13,547 nucleotides of DNA from Actinomycetes bacterium (GCA_023462275.1 JAEWYD010000150.1:1-13547); one strand, 5' to 3'; numbered from the stretch's first letter, positions 6,741-13,214 are shown. Translations and numbers: made by a program. The notes: generated from the letters alone by a model not told the origin.

Positions 6741-6778
6741 CCGCCGATCCGGCATAAGTTCAGCGGAACAACAAATCT
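6732..6778 (+). promoter_or_regulatory. xylA promoter with overlapping ROK (XylR) operator, site 3
   Basis: -35 TTGACC (6732-6737), 17-bp spacer, -10 TAAGTT (6755-6760). The operator TAAGTTCAGC-N4-CAACAAATCT (6755-6778) begins with the -10 hexamer and runs past the predicted start near 6767. It is the reverse-complement form of sites 1 and 2 and so keeps the same orientation relative to transcription. The resulting 5' untranslated leader of xylA is about 70 nt. Confidence 0.85.
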
Positions 6779-6840
6779 CGGCGGGTCGACCCGCCCGTGG
6801 CGACCGCACCCGGTCCCCCATGTCTCGACGAGGAGTACAG

Positions 6841-8028
6841 ATGGTTCGCAAGCCCACCCCCGAGGACAAGTTCTCCTTCGGCCTCTGGACGGTCGGGTGG
6901 TCCGCCCGCGACCAGTTCGGCGACGCCACGCGCGCCGACCTGGACCCGGTCGTCTCCGTCCACAAGCTCGCTGAGCTCGGCGCCTCGTTCGTGACGTTCC
7001 ACGACGACGACGTCGTTCCGTTCGGCTCCGACGCGGCCGAGCGCGACCGCATCCTCGCCCGCTTCAAGGGCGCGCTCGCGGAGACCGGCATCAAGGTGGA
7101 GATGGTCACCACCAACACCTTCAGCCACCCGATGTTCAAGGACGGCGCGTTCACCTCGAACGACCGCGCGGTCCGCCGCTACGCGTTGCGCAAGATCCTG
7201 CGCAACGTCGACCTCGCCGCCGAGCTCGACGCGAAGACGTTCGTCATGTGGGGTGGCCGCGAGGGCGCCGAGTACGACGCCTCGAAGGACCTCTACGCCG
7301 CGCACGCCCGCTACGCCGAGGGCATCGACACCGTCGCCGGCTACATCAAGTCCAAGGGCTACGACCTGAAGATCGCCCTGGAGCCGAAGCCGAACGAGCC
7401 GCGGGGCGACATCCTCCTCCCGACGATCGGCCACGCGCTCGCCCTCATCGACCGCCTCGAGAACGGCGACATCGTCGGCCTGAACCCCGAGACCGGCCAC
7501 GAGCAGATGGCGGGCCTGAACTACACGACCGGCCTGGCCCAGGCGCTGTGGTGCGAGAAGCTGTTCCACATCGACCTCAACGGTCAGCGGTCCATCAAGT
7601 ACGACCAGGACCTGGTCTTCGGCCACGGCGACCTGTTCTCCGCCTTCGCCACGGTCGACCTGCTCGAGAACGGCTTCCCGAGCGGTGGCCCGAAGTACAC
7701 CGGCCCGGTGCACTTCGACTACAAGCCGTCCCGCACCGAGGGTGCCGAGGGCGTCTGGGAGTCGGCCGCCGCGAACATGGCGACCTACATCCTGCTCAAG
7801 GAGCGGGCGCTGGCGTTCCGCGCCGACCCCGAGGTCCAGGAGGCCCTGCAGGCCGCCGGCGTCTTCGACCTGGCCAAGCCGACGCTGGACGAGGGCGAGA
7901 CCCTCGAGTCCTTCCTCGCCAACACCGCCGCGTACGAGGACGTGGACGTCGACGCGCTCGGCGCCCGCGAGTACCACTTCGTCCGCCTGAACCAGCTGGC
8001 CCTCGAGCACGCCATCGGCGCCCGCTGA
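6841..8028 (+). CDS. xylA: Xylose isomerase
   Basis: Cytoplasmic enzyme interconverting D-xylose and D-xylulose, 395 residues, class I Streptomyces-type. Starting at the ATG at 6841 gives the well-known Streptomyces numbering without gaps: W16, F26, H54 and D57 of the proton relay, F94 and W137 of the substrate pocket, K183, and metal ligands E181, E217, H220, D245, D255 and D257. The last metal ligand, D287 in Streptomyces, is D293 here because of a six-residue insertion before it (ENGFPSGGPKYTGPVHFD). The GAGGAG Shine-Dalgarno lies 5 nt before this ATG, so the in-frame ATG at 6820 is not the start. The gene is first in a two-gene operon with xylB and carries operator site 3 on its promoter. 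All catalytic residues are present, so it should be active. Confidence 0.98.
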   Translation: MVRKPTPEDKFSFGLWTVGWSARDQFGDATRADLDPVVSVHKLAELGASFVTFHDDDVVPFGSDAAERDRILARFKGALAETGIKVEMVTTNTFSHPMFKDGAFTSNDRAVRRYALRKILRNVDLAAELDAKTFVMWGGREGAEYDASKDLYAAHARYAEGIDTVAGYIKSKGYDLKIALEPKPNEPRGDILLPTIGHALALIDRLENGDIVGLNPETGHEQMAGLNYTTGLAQALWCEKLFHIDLNGQRSIKYDQDLVFGHGDLFSAFATVDLLENGFPSGGPKYTGPVHFDYKPSRTEGAEGVWESAAANMATYILLKERALAFRADPEVQEALQAAGVFDLAKPTLDEGETLESFLANTAAYEDVDVDALGAREYHFVRLNQLALEHAIGAR

Positions 8029-8043
8029 CCCGTCCCGTCCCGA

Positions 8044-8079
8044 GCCCGGCCCCGGCGGCACCTGCCGCCGGGGCCGGGC
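8044..8079 (+). terminator. Intercistronic hairpin between xylA and xylB
   Basis: Perfect 17-bp GC-rich inverted repeat (8044-8060 and 8063-8079) with a 2-nt spacer, effectively a 4-nt loop acct. It begins 16 bp after the xylA stop and ends 19 bp before the xylB ATG. It may be a partial terminator or a 3' stabiliser of xylA mRNA, giving more isomerase than kinase. Confidence 0.65.
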
Positions 8080-8098
8080 GCACGAACAAGGAGCTCCG

Positions 8099-9547
8099 AT
8101 GACGCTCGTGGCCGGGGTGGACTCCTCCACCCAGTCATGCAAGGTCGTGGTCCGTGACGCCGCGACGGGCGCTCTCGTCCGCAGCGGGCGGGCGAGCCAC
8201 CCCGACGGCACCGCCGTCGACCCGAAGCACTGGTGGGACGCGCTGCAGACGGCGATCGCCGAGGCCGGTGGCCTGGACGACGTCGCGGCCGTCTCCGTCG
8301 GCGGCCAGCAGCACGGCATGGTCGCCCTCGACGCCGAGGGACGCGTCGTGCGCGACGCCCTCCTGTGGAACGACACCCGGTCCGCCCAGGCGGCCCTGGA
8401 CCTCATCGCCGAGCTGGGCGAGGGCGACGTCGAGTGCGGCGCTGCCGCGTGGGCGCAGGCCTGCGGCTCGGTGCTGGTCGCCTCGCTGACCATCACGAAG
8501 CTGCGCTGGCTCCGCGACGCCGAGCCCGAGAGCGCAGCCCGCGTCGCCGCCGTCTGCCTGCCGCACGACTGGCTGACCTGGCGGCTGGCCGGCTACGGCC
8601 CGGCCGACGAGTCGCCGCTCGGCCCGGACCTGTCCGCGCTGACCACCGACCGCTCGGACGCCTCCGGGACCGGCTACTGGTCGCCGTCGACCGGGGCGTA
8701 CCGGATGGACCTCCTCGAGATGGCGTTCGGCCGCTCGCTCATCCTCCCCCGGGTCCTCGGCCCGACCGAGGTTGCCGCGACCGTCGACGGCCGCCTCCTC
8801 GGCCCGGGCGCCGGCGACAACGCCGCCGCCGCCCTGGCTCTCGGCATGCGGGCCGGCGACGTCGCGATCTCGATCGGCACGTCCGGCGTCGTCTCGGCGG
8901 TCTCGGCCAGCCCGACGACGGACGCGTCCGGCATGGTGAACGGGTTCGCCGACGCGACCGGGGCGTTCCTCCCGCTCGCGTGCACGCTCAACGCCTCACG
9001 GGTGCTGGACGCGGCCCGCCGCATCCTGGGCGTCGACCACCCGGGGCTCTCGGCGCTCGCGCTCGAGGCTCCCGCGGGGGCCGACGGCCTCGTGCACGTC
9101 CCCTACCTCGAGGGCGAGCGGACGCCGAACAAGCCCAACGCCACGGGCGCCCTGCACGGCATGCGCCTGGCCAACACGACGCCCGCGCACCTCGCGCGCG
9201 CGGCCGTGGAGGGCATGCTCTGCGGGCTGGCGGACGGCCTCGAGGCCATGCAGGTGCTCGGCGTCCCGGCCGAGCGCGTCCGCCTCATCGGCGGCGGCGC
9301 CCAGTCGGAGGCCGTGCGGCGGATCGCTCCCGCGGTCCTCGGCCTCGACGTCCAGGTGCCGGAGCCCGGCGAGTACGTGGCCGACGGCGCCGCGCGCCAG
9401 GCCGCCTGGGTGCTGGCCGCGCAGGCCGACCCCGCCGCTCCCCTGCCGGAGTGGTCGACGTCGCAGGTCGAGACCTTCTCGGCCGAGCCGACGCCGCAGG
9501 TGCGCGCGCAGTACGCGCGGGCGCGGGAGCTGACGGTCGACCGCTGA
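8099..9547 (+). CDS. xylB: Xylulokinase (FGGY family)
   Basis: Phosphorylates D-xylulose with ATP to xylulose 5-phosphate for the pentose phosphate pathway; 482 residues, normal for the family. The N-terminal FGGY domain has AGVDSSTQSCK (phosphate loop, D8), VGGQQHGMV, the substrate-side LLWNDTRS, and CLPHDWLTWRL. The catalytic aspartate is D240 in GPGAGDNAAAAL. The C-terminal domain has ISIGTSGVVS, PYLEGERTPN, the FGGY signature-like GMLCGLADGLEAM, the ATP-site LIGGGAQSEAVRRI and GEYVADGAARQAAWVL. The ATG at 8099 has AAGGAG 6 nt upstream, and no extension is needed. It follows xylA by 70 bp, separated by a strong hairpin. Catalytic elements are complete; no oddities seen. Confidence 0.96.
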   Translation: MTLVAGVDSSTQSCKVVVRDAATGALVRSGRASHPDGTAVDPKHWWDALQTAIAEAGGLDDVAAVSVGGQQHGMVALDAEGRVVRDALLWNDTRSAQAALDLIAELGEGDVECGAAAWAQACGSVLVASLTITKLRWLRDAEPESAARVAAVCLPHDWLTWRLAGYGPADESPLGPDLSALTTDRSDASGTGYWSPSTGAYRMDLLEMAFGRSLILPRVLGPTEVAATVDGRLLGPGAGDNAAAALALGMRAGDVAISIGTSGVVSAVSASPTTDASGMVNGFADATGAFLPLACTLNASRVLDAARRILGVDHPGLSALALEAPAGADGLVHVPYLEGERTPNKPNATGALHGMRLANTTPAHLARAAVEGMLCGLADGLEAMQVLGVPAERVRLIGGGAQSEAVRRIAPAVLGLDVQVPEPGEYVADGAARQAAWVLAAQADPAAPLPEWSTSQVETFSAEPTPQVRAQYARARELTVDR

Positions 9548-9594
9548 GCACGATGCGCTGAGCACCGCCCGCGGTGCACGCAGCAGCACAGCAC

Positions 9595-9625
9595 GAGGGC
9601 CCGGGAGCATCGCTCCCGGGCCCTC
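9595..9625. terminator. Bidirectional terminator between xylB and lsr2
   Basis: Perfect 14-bp inverted repeat (9595-9608 and 9612-9625) with a 3-nt loop atc, midway between two convergent genes: 47 bp after the xylB stop and 16 bp from the lsr2 stop. A smaller hairpin gcaccg/cggtgc (9562-9577) precedes it on the xylB side. Confidence 0.8.
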
Positions 9626-9641
9626 CTCGTCGCTCGACTGG

Positions 9642-9965
9642 TCAGCGCGCCTCGAAGGCCGCCTTGACCTCGGCGGGGATGCGGCCCCGCTCGCTCACGG
9701 AGTACCCGTTGGCGCGGGCCCACTCGCGGATCTCGGTGTTCCGGCCACCCGAGCTGCGCGGGGCGCTGCGGCGCGGCGTCCGGGCACGACCACCGACGCG
9801 GCGGCCACCGCCCACCCACGGCGCGAAGGCCTCCCGCAGCTGCGCGGCGTTACTGGCGCTGAGGTCGATCTCGTACGCGACACCATCGAGGGAGAACGTG
9901 ACGGTCTCGTCAGCGGTGCCCCCGTCGATGTCGTCCACGAGGACGACCTGAACCTTCTGTGCCAT
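9642..9965 (-). CDS. lsr2: Lsr2 nucleoid-associated protein / xenogeneic silencer
   Basis: 107 residues, the standard actinobacterial Lsr2. The N-terminal dimerisation and oligomerisation domain (MAQKVQVVLVDDIDGGTADETVTFSLDG, broken at residue 14 by the DDIDGG turn) is followed by a basic Gly/Arg linker (about 51-74). The C-terminal DNA-binding domain NTEIREWARANGYSVSERGR carries the AT-hook-like R93-G94-R95 that inserts into the minor groove of AT-rich DNA. Lsr2 is the functional analogue of H-NS. The ATG at 9965 has GAAGG 5 nt upstream. It lies in the conserved lysS-small protein-lsr2 order, with a strong dyad upstream (9989-10012) that may serve its regulation. Confidence 0.97.
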   Translation of the reverse strand: MAQKVQVVLVDDIDGGTADETVTFSLDGVAYEIDLSASNAAQLREAFAPWVGGGRRVGGRARTPRRSAPRSSGGRNTEIREWARANGYSVSERGRIPAEVKAAFEAR

Positions 9966-9988
9966 GGATGCCTTCTCTCGTCCGCGAA

Positions 9989-10012
9989 AAGGCGTACGCG
10001 TCCGTACGCCTT
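9989..10012. repeat. Perfect dyad upstream of lsr2
   Basis: Inverted repeat aaggcgtacg (9989-9998) and cgtacgcctt (10003-10012) with a 4-bp centre, lying 24-47 bp before the lsr2 ATG. A possible -10 TACGGT (10020-10025, minus strand) would start transcription just upstream, putting the dyad at the 5' end of the mRNA. It could be an operator or an RNA hairpin; the 10-bp arms without mismatch make chance unlikely. Confidence 0.6.
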
Positions 10013-10061
10013 GGCTAAAACCGTACCCCAGGCTGTCGCCCGTCCGCAGCAGCGAGAATGT

Positions 10062-10226
10062 TTACTCCGCGCTTTTCTCGGCACGCGCCGAGGCTTGTTC
10101 GAGGCGCGTGATTGCGGCGCGCTCGCGACGATCGGCGCGGATGATCGCGCGCATCGCGAACCAGAAGACCAGCCCGACGGCGACGGACGGCACGAGGGCC
10201 GCGAGGGCGTCGAGAAATCCGCTCAT
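10062..10226 (-). CDS. Small one-helix membrane protein between lysS and lsr2
   Basis: A 54-residue protein read from the ATG at 10226 to a TAA at 10062. It begins MSGFLDALAALVPSVAVGL, with a hydrophobic helix of about 20 residues (7-29) ending in FWFAMRAII. A highly charged tail follows (RADRRERAAITRLEQASARAEK), probably helical and facing the cytoplasm. I recall a similar small conserved gene of unknown function beside lysS and lsr2 in other actinobacteria, which supports its reality; its function is unknown. There is no Shine-Dalgarno, but TAGGAT ends 6 nt before the ATG, suggesting a leaderless transcript. Codon use is less GC-rich than its neighbours (ttt, gaa, caa, aaa and a TAA stop). 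It stands alone between the lysS downstream repeats and the lsr2 promoter. Confidence 0.75.
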   Translation of the reverse strand: MSGFLDALAALVPSVAVGLVFWFAMRAIIRADRRERAAITRLEQASARAEKSAE

Positions 10227-10238
10227 GCGTCGATCCTA
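10227..10238 (-). promoter_or_regulatory. Candidate leaderless -10 element of the small membrane protein gene
   Basis: TAGGAT (10233-10238, minus strand) followed by six bases and the ATG at 10226. No clear -35 is seen. Confidence 0.45.
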
Positions 10239-10281
10239 CGGCGGCCCCACGTGAGGAGCCCGTGCGCGGGCAGGGGCGACC

Positions 10282-10356
10282 GGGCCGGAACTCGGTGGGC
10301 CGGAACGCGGTGGGGCGGAAGTCGGCGTGGCGGCCCTCGTCGGGGCGCTGCTCGGC
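10282..10356 (-). repeat. Degenerate 15-bp tandem repeat downstream of lysS
   Basis: Five consecutive 15-bp units start at 10282, 10297, 10312, 10327 and 10342. The first two, gggccggaactcggt and gggccggaacgcggt, differ at one base; the third is close and the last two have decayed while keeping the gg-cgg...tcg pattern. The block ends 7 bp from the lysS stop codon, in its 3' untranslated region. Confidence 0.6.
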
Positions 10357-10363
10357 GGGAGCG

Positions 10364-11878
10364 TCAGTGCGCGGGCCGGACCAGCGGGAACAGGATGGTC
10401 TCGCGGATTCCCAGACCCGTCAGGGCCATGAGGAGCCGGTCGATTCCCATGCCCATTCCGCCGGCCGGCGGCATCGCGTGCTCCATCGCGACGAGGAAGT
10501 CCTCGTCGAGCCGCATCGCCTCGTCGTCGCCGGCCGCGGCGAGGCGCGCCTGGTCCTCGAACCGCTGGCGCTGGACCACCGGGTCGACGAGCTCGGAATA
10601 CGCGGTCGCGAGCTCGAAGCCGCGCACGTACAGGTCCCACTTCTCCACGACGCCGGGAATGGTGCGGTGATCGCGGGTGAGCGGGCTCGTCTCGACCGGG
10701 AAGTCGCGCACGAACGTCGGCGCGTGCAGGCCGTGGCCCACGTGGTGCTCCCACAGCTCCTCGACGAGCTTGCCGTGGTTCTGCCGGGCCGGGTCCACCT
10801 GGAGGTCGAACCGCTCGACGAGCGCCATGAGGTGCGCGACCGACGTCTCTGGAGTGATCTCCTCGCCCAGCGCCGCCGACAGCGACGGGTACAGGCCGAG
10901 CGTGGTCCACTCCCCGCCGAGGTCGTACTCGGTGCCGTCCGGGAGGGTGACGAGCGTGCCGCCGAGGGCGTCCTGGGCGGCCGTCTGCACGAGGTTGCGG
11001 GTCAGCGCCGCCATCGTGTCGTAGTCGCCGTAGGCCTCGTACGCCTCGAGCATCGCGAACTCCGGCGAGTGCGCCCAGTCGGCGCCCTCGTTGCGGAAGT
11101 TGCGGTTGATCTCGAACACCCGGTCGACGCCGCCTACCACCGCGCGCTTGAGGAACAGCTCGGGGGCGATCCGCAGATACAGGTCGATGTCGAACGCGTT
11201 CATGTGCGTGACGAACGGCCGCGCCGCGGCACCGCCGTGCAGCGTCTGCAGCATCGGCGTCTCGACCTCGACGAACTCCCGGCGGTGGAAGTTCTCGCGC
11301 AGCGAGCGGACGACGTCGGCGCGGACGCGGACCATGCTGCGCGCGGCTGGCCGCACGATGAGGTCGACGGAGCGGTTGCGGACGCGAGCCTCCTCCGACA
11401 GCTCCTTGTGGAGCACGGGGAGGGGCCGCAGGGCCTTCGCGGCGAGCCGCCACTCGTCCGCCATGACGCTCAGCTCGCCGCGGCGCGAGCTGATCACGCG
11501 GCCGTGGGCGAAGAGGTGGTCGCCGAGGTCGACGTCGGTCTTGAACGCCTCGAGCGACTCCTCGCCGACGACCGCCTGGCTCAGCATGACCTGCAGGCGC
11601 TCCCCCGCGCCGTCCTGCACCGTGGCGAAGCACAGCTTGCCGGTGTTGCGCAGGAAGACGACGCGGCCGGCAACGCCCACGACGTCGGCGGTCTCCTCGC
11701 CGGCGGCCAGCTCGGGGTGATCGGCGCGGACCTGCCCGATCGTGTGGGTGACCGGGACGCCGACGGGATACGGCTCGCGGCCCTCCGCGAGCATGCGGTC
11801 GCGCTTGGCGCGCCGCACGCGCATCTGCTCGGGCAGGTCGGCGGCGTCGTCGGGCAGCTCGGGGGCGTCCTGGGTCAC
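10364..11878 (-). CDS. lysS: Lysyl-tRNA synthetase, class II
   Basis: Charges tRNA-Lys; 504 residues, usual for bacterial LysS. The N-terminal OB-fold anticodon-binding domain (about 50-150) includes ADVVGVAGRVVFLRNTGKLCFA. The class II catalytic domain follows: motif 1 around REFVEVETPMLQ, then RIAPELFLKRAVVGGVDRVFEI, motif 2 with the ATP-contacting Arg in NRNFRNEGADWAHSPEF, and motif 3 in GGMGMGIDRLLMALTG near the C-terminus. The HSPEFAMLEAY form differs from the HNPEFT wording of enterobacterial enzymes and appears to be an actinobacterial variant. It starts with GTG at 11878, overlapping the nadC stop by 4 bp (GTGA), so translation is coupled to nadC. The frame is intact to the TGA at 10364. 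No rho-independent terminator is evident; a degenerate tandem repeat follows. Confidence 0.96.
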   Translation of the reverse strand: MTQDAPELPDDAADLPEQMRVRRAKRDRMLAEGREPYPVGVPVTHTIGQVRADHPELAAGEETADVVGVAGRVVFLRNTGKLCFATVQDGAGERLQVMLSQAVVGEESLEAFKTDVDLGDHLFAHGRVISSRRGELSVMADEWRLAAKALRPLPVLHKELSEEARVRNRSVDLIVRPAARSMVRVRADVVRSLRENFHRREFVEVETPMLQTLHGGAAARPFVTHMNAFDIDLYLRIAPELFLKRAVVGGVDRVFEINRNFRNEGADWAHSPEFAMLEAYEAYGDYDTMAALTRNLVQTAAQDALGGTLVTLPDGTEYDLGGEWTTLGLYPSLSAALGEEITPETSVAHLMALVERFDLQVDPARQNHGKLVEELWEHHVGHGLHAPTFVRDFPVETSPLTRDHRTIPGVVEKWDLYVRGFELATAYSELVDPVVQRQRFEDQARLAAAGDDEAMRLDEDFLVAMEHAMPPAGGMGMGIDRLLMALTGLGIRETILFPLVRPAH

Positions 11879-12768
11879 GGGCGGATCCTAGTCGGCGCGA
11901 GGTCCAGGGCGACGTCGAGGATCGGCGAGGAGTGGGTGAGGCCGCCGACCGAGAGGTAGTCGACGCCGGTGGCGGCCACCTCGGCCGCGCGGTCCAGCGT
12001 GAGCGTCCCGGTGGCCTCAAGCTCGACGGGGCCAGTCTCGGCCTCGCGCGCCCGGACGGCAGCCACGACCTCGGTCAGCAGCGGCGTCGGCATGTTGTCC
12101 AGGAGCAGGAAGGTGGCGCCCGCGTCGAGGGCCTCCATCGCCTGGTCGAGGGTGTCCGCCTCGACCTGCACGGCGACGTCCGGGAACGCCTCGCGCACGG
12201 CCGCGACGGCCGCCGCCACCGAGCCCGCGGCGACCACGTGGTTGTCCTTGATCATGGCGACGTCGTACAGGCCCATGCGCTTGTTGGCCCCGCCGCCGCA
12301 CCGCACTGCGTACTTCTCGAGCGCGCGCAGGCCCGGCGTCGTCTTGCGCGTGTCGAGGACCGTCGCACCCGTGCCCGCCAGAGCGTCCGCCCAGCGCCGC
12401 GTGTGCGTCGCGACGCCGGACGCGCGGCTGACGAGGTTCAGCAGCGTGCGCTCGGCCACCAGCAGCACCCGCACCGGTCCGGTGAGCTCCACGAGGACGT
12501 CGCCCGCCACCACCGCGTCGCCGTCGGCCGCCCGCGGTGCCCAGGCGACGGCAGGCAGCCCCAGCCGGGCGGCCGCCTGGTCCAGCACCTCGGGGACGAC
12601 GACGAGGCCGCCGACCACGCCCGGGGCGCGGGCGACGAGCCGCGCGGTGCCGACGGCGTCGGCCGGGACGGTCGCCTGCGTGGTGACGTCGCGGCCGGGC
12701 GCGGGCCCGAGGTCCTCGTCCAGCGCCAGCGCGACGACGGTGCGGAGCCACTGCGGGTCGAGGTTCAC
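11875..12768 (-). CDS. nadC: Nicotinate-nucleotide pyrophosphorylase (quinolinate phosphoribosyltransferase)
   Basis: Converts quinolinate and PRPP to nicotinate mononucleotide in de novo NAD synthesis; 297 residues, normal length. Family motifs in order: DEDLGPAPGRDVTT (17-30), the N-terminal swivelling domain, AERTLLNLVSRASGVAT (105-121), the PRPP and quinolinate site TRKTTPGLR (140-148), GGGANKRMGL (158-167), KDNHV (174-178), LLLDNMP, then LEATGTLT where SGG is more common, and VDYLSVGGLTHS. The GTG at 12768 is supported by a family-like N-terminus and an upstream TAGGGT ending 6 nt before it. Its partner nadB lies upstream on the same strand, but the two are separated by a plus-strand sensor gene, so nadC probably has its own promoter. 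The stop overlaps the lysS GTG. Confidence 0.96.
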   Translation of the reverse strand: MNLDPQWLRTVVALALDEDLGPAPGRDVTTQATVPADAVGTARLVARAPGVVGGLVVVPEVLDQAAARLGLPAVAWAPRAADGDAVVAGDVLVELTGPVRVLLVAERTLLNLVSRASGVATHTRRWADALAGTGATVLDTRKTTPGLRALEKYAVRCGGGANKRMGLYDVAMIKDNHVVAAGSVAAAVAAVREAFPDVAVQVEADTLDQAMEALDAGATFLLLDNMPTPLLTEVVAAVRAREAETGPVELEATGTLTLDRAAEVAATGVDYLSVGGLTHSSPILDVALDLAPTRIRP

Positions 12769-12780
12769 CCCCCGACCCTA
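12769..12780 (-). promoter_or_regulatory. Candidate leaderless -10 element of nadC
   Basis: TAGGGT (12775-12780, minus strand) is followed by six bases and the GTG start. No Shine-Dalgarno is visible. The expected -35 position (about 12798-12803) overlaps the CATAC/GTATG dyad. Confidence 0.5.
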
Positions 12781-12788
12781 GCCCGGGC

Positions 12789-12806
12789 CATACCCCCAAC
12801 CGTATG
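12789..12806. promoter_or_regulatory. Candidate operator dyad CATAC-N8-GTATG
   Basis: Five-bp arms CATAC (12789-12793) and GTATG (12802-12806) flank a C-rich centre ccccaacc. CsoR/CstR-type repressors typically bind TA-flanked G/C-tract dyads, and this one lies in the intergenic region between the sensor gene and nadC. It overlaps the expected nadC -35. Binding by the neighbouring sensor is inference. Confidence 0.4.
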
Positions 12807-12853
12807 ATCAGAGGGCGCGTGGCCGGCGACTGCGACCCGCGGTCGCGCGTCGC

Positions 12854-12904
12854 CACCGTACCGACCGGTAGGCCACTCGGCGCCGGAGTCGGCACGGTAC
12901 GGTG
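12854..12904. repeat. Inverted repeat in front of the CsoR-family gene
   Basis: caccgtaccg (12854-12863) and cggtacggtg (12895-12904) are perfect reverse complements separated by 31 bp, ending 46 bp before the sensor ATG. They could be paired operator half-sites or a looped leader structure. A possible -10 TACGGT (12898-12903) lies in the right arm. Confidence 0.45.
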
Positions 12905-12950
12905 CGACCGGGTGCCACGCACGTGGCCGAGCGGAGGAAGGACGCGGCCC

Positions 12951-13214
12951 ATGCAGCTCGACCCTCAGGAGATGACCCCGGTCATCAACCGCCTCCGCCG
13001 CGCCCAGGGCCAGATCGGCGGCGTCATCAAGATGCTCGAGTCCGGGGCGGACTGCGCCGACGTCGTGACCCAGCTCTCGGCGGCGTCCAAGGCGCTGGAC
13101 CGCGCCGGCTTCTCGATCGTGGCCACGGGGCTCGAGCACTGCCTCACCGAGGGCGAGGACGCGGCCGGCATCGACCGCGCCAAGCTCCAGAAGCTGTTCC
13201 TGTCGCTCGCCTGA
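12951..13214 (+). CDS. CsoR/DUF156-family metal- or persulfide-sensitive transcriptional repressor
   Basis: 87 residues, an all-helical DUF156 repressor. The core matches Mycobacterium CsoR: NRLRRAQGQIGGVIKMLESGADC aligns with its helix 1 and start of helix 2 (split at GG, 23-24), followed by DVVTQLSAASKALDRAG. The first sensing cysteine is C35 and the second C64. The copper-ligand histidine (H61 in CsoR) is replaced by G60, and H63 beside C64 is not in the ligand position. A two-cysteine site without histidine resembles persulfide-sensing CstR more than copper-sensing CsoR; related two-cysteine proteins seem common in actinobacteria. The ATG at 12951 is preferred over upstream in-frame starts because the family N-terminus begins here and AAGGA lies about 8 nt upstream. 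It is inserted between nadB and nadC on the opposite strand, without an adjacent efflux pump, rhodanese or other obvious target in view. Confidence 0.88.
   Translation: MQLDPQEMTPVINRLRRAQGQIGGVIKMLESGADCADVVTQLSAASKALDRAGFSIVATGLEHCLTEGEDAAGIDRAKLQKLFLSLA

Noticed and set aside
6820..6840. Earlier in-frame ATG for xylA
   Set aside because: It lies in front of the GAGGAG Shine-Dalgarno, and only the ATG at 6841 gives the standard catalytic residue numbering.
12804..12950. N-terminal extension of the CsoR-family protein
   Set aside because: The family N-terminus begins at 12951 after an AAGGA site, and the upstream part overlaps the inverted repeat and dyad.
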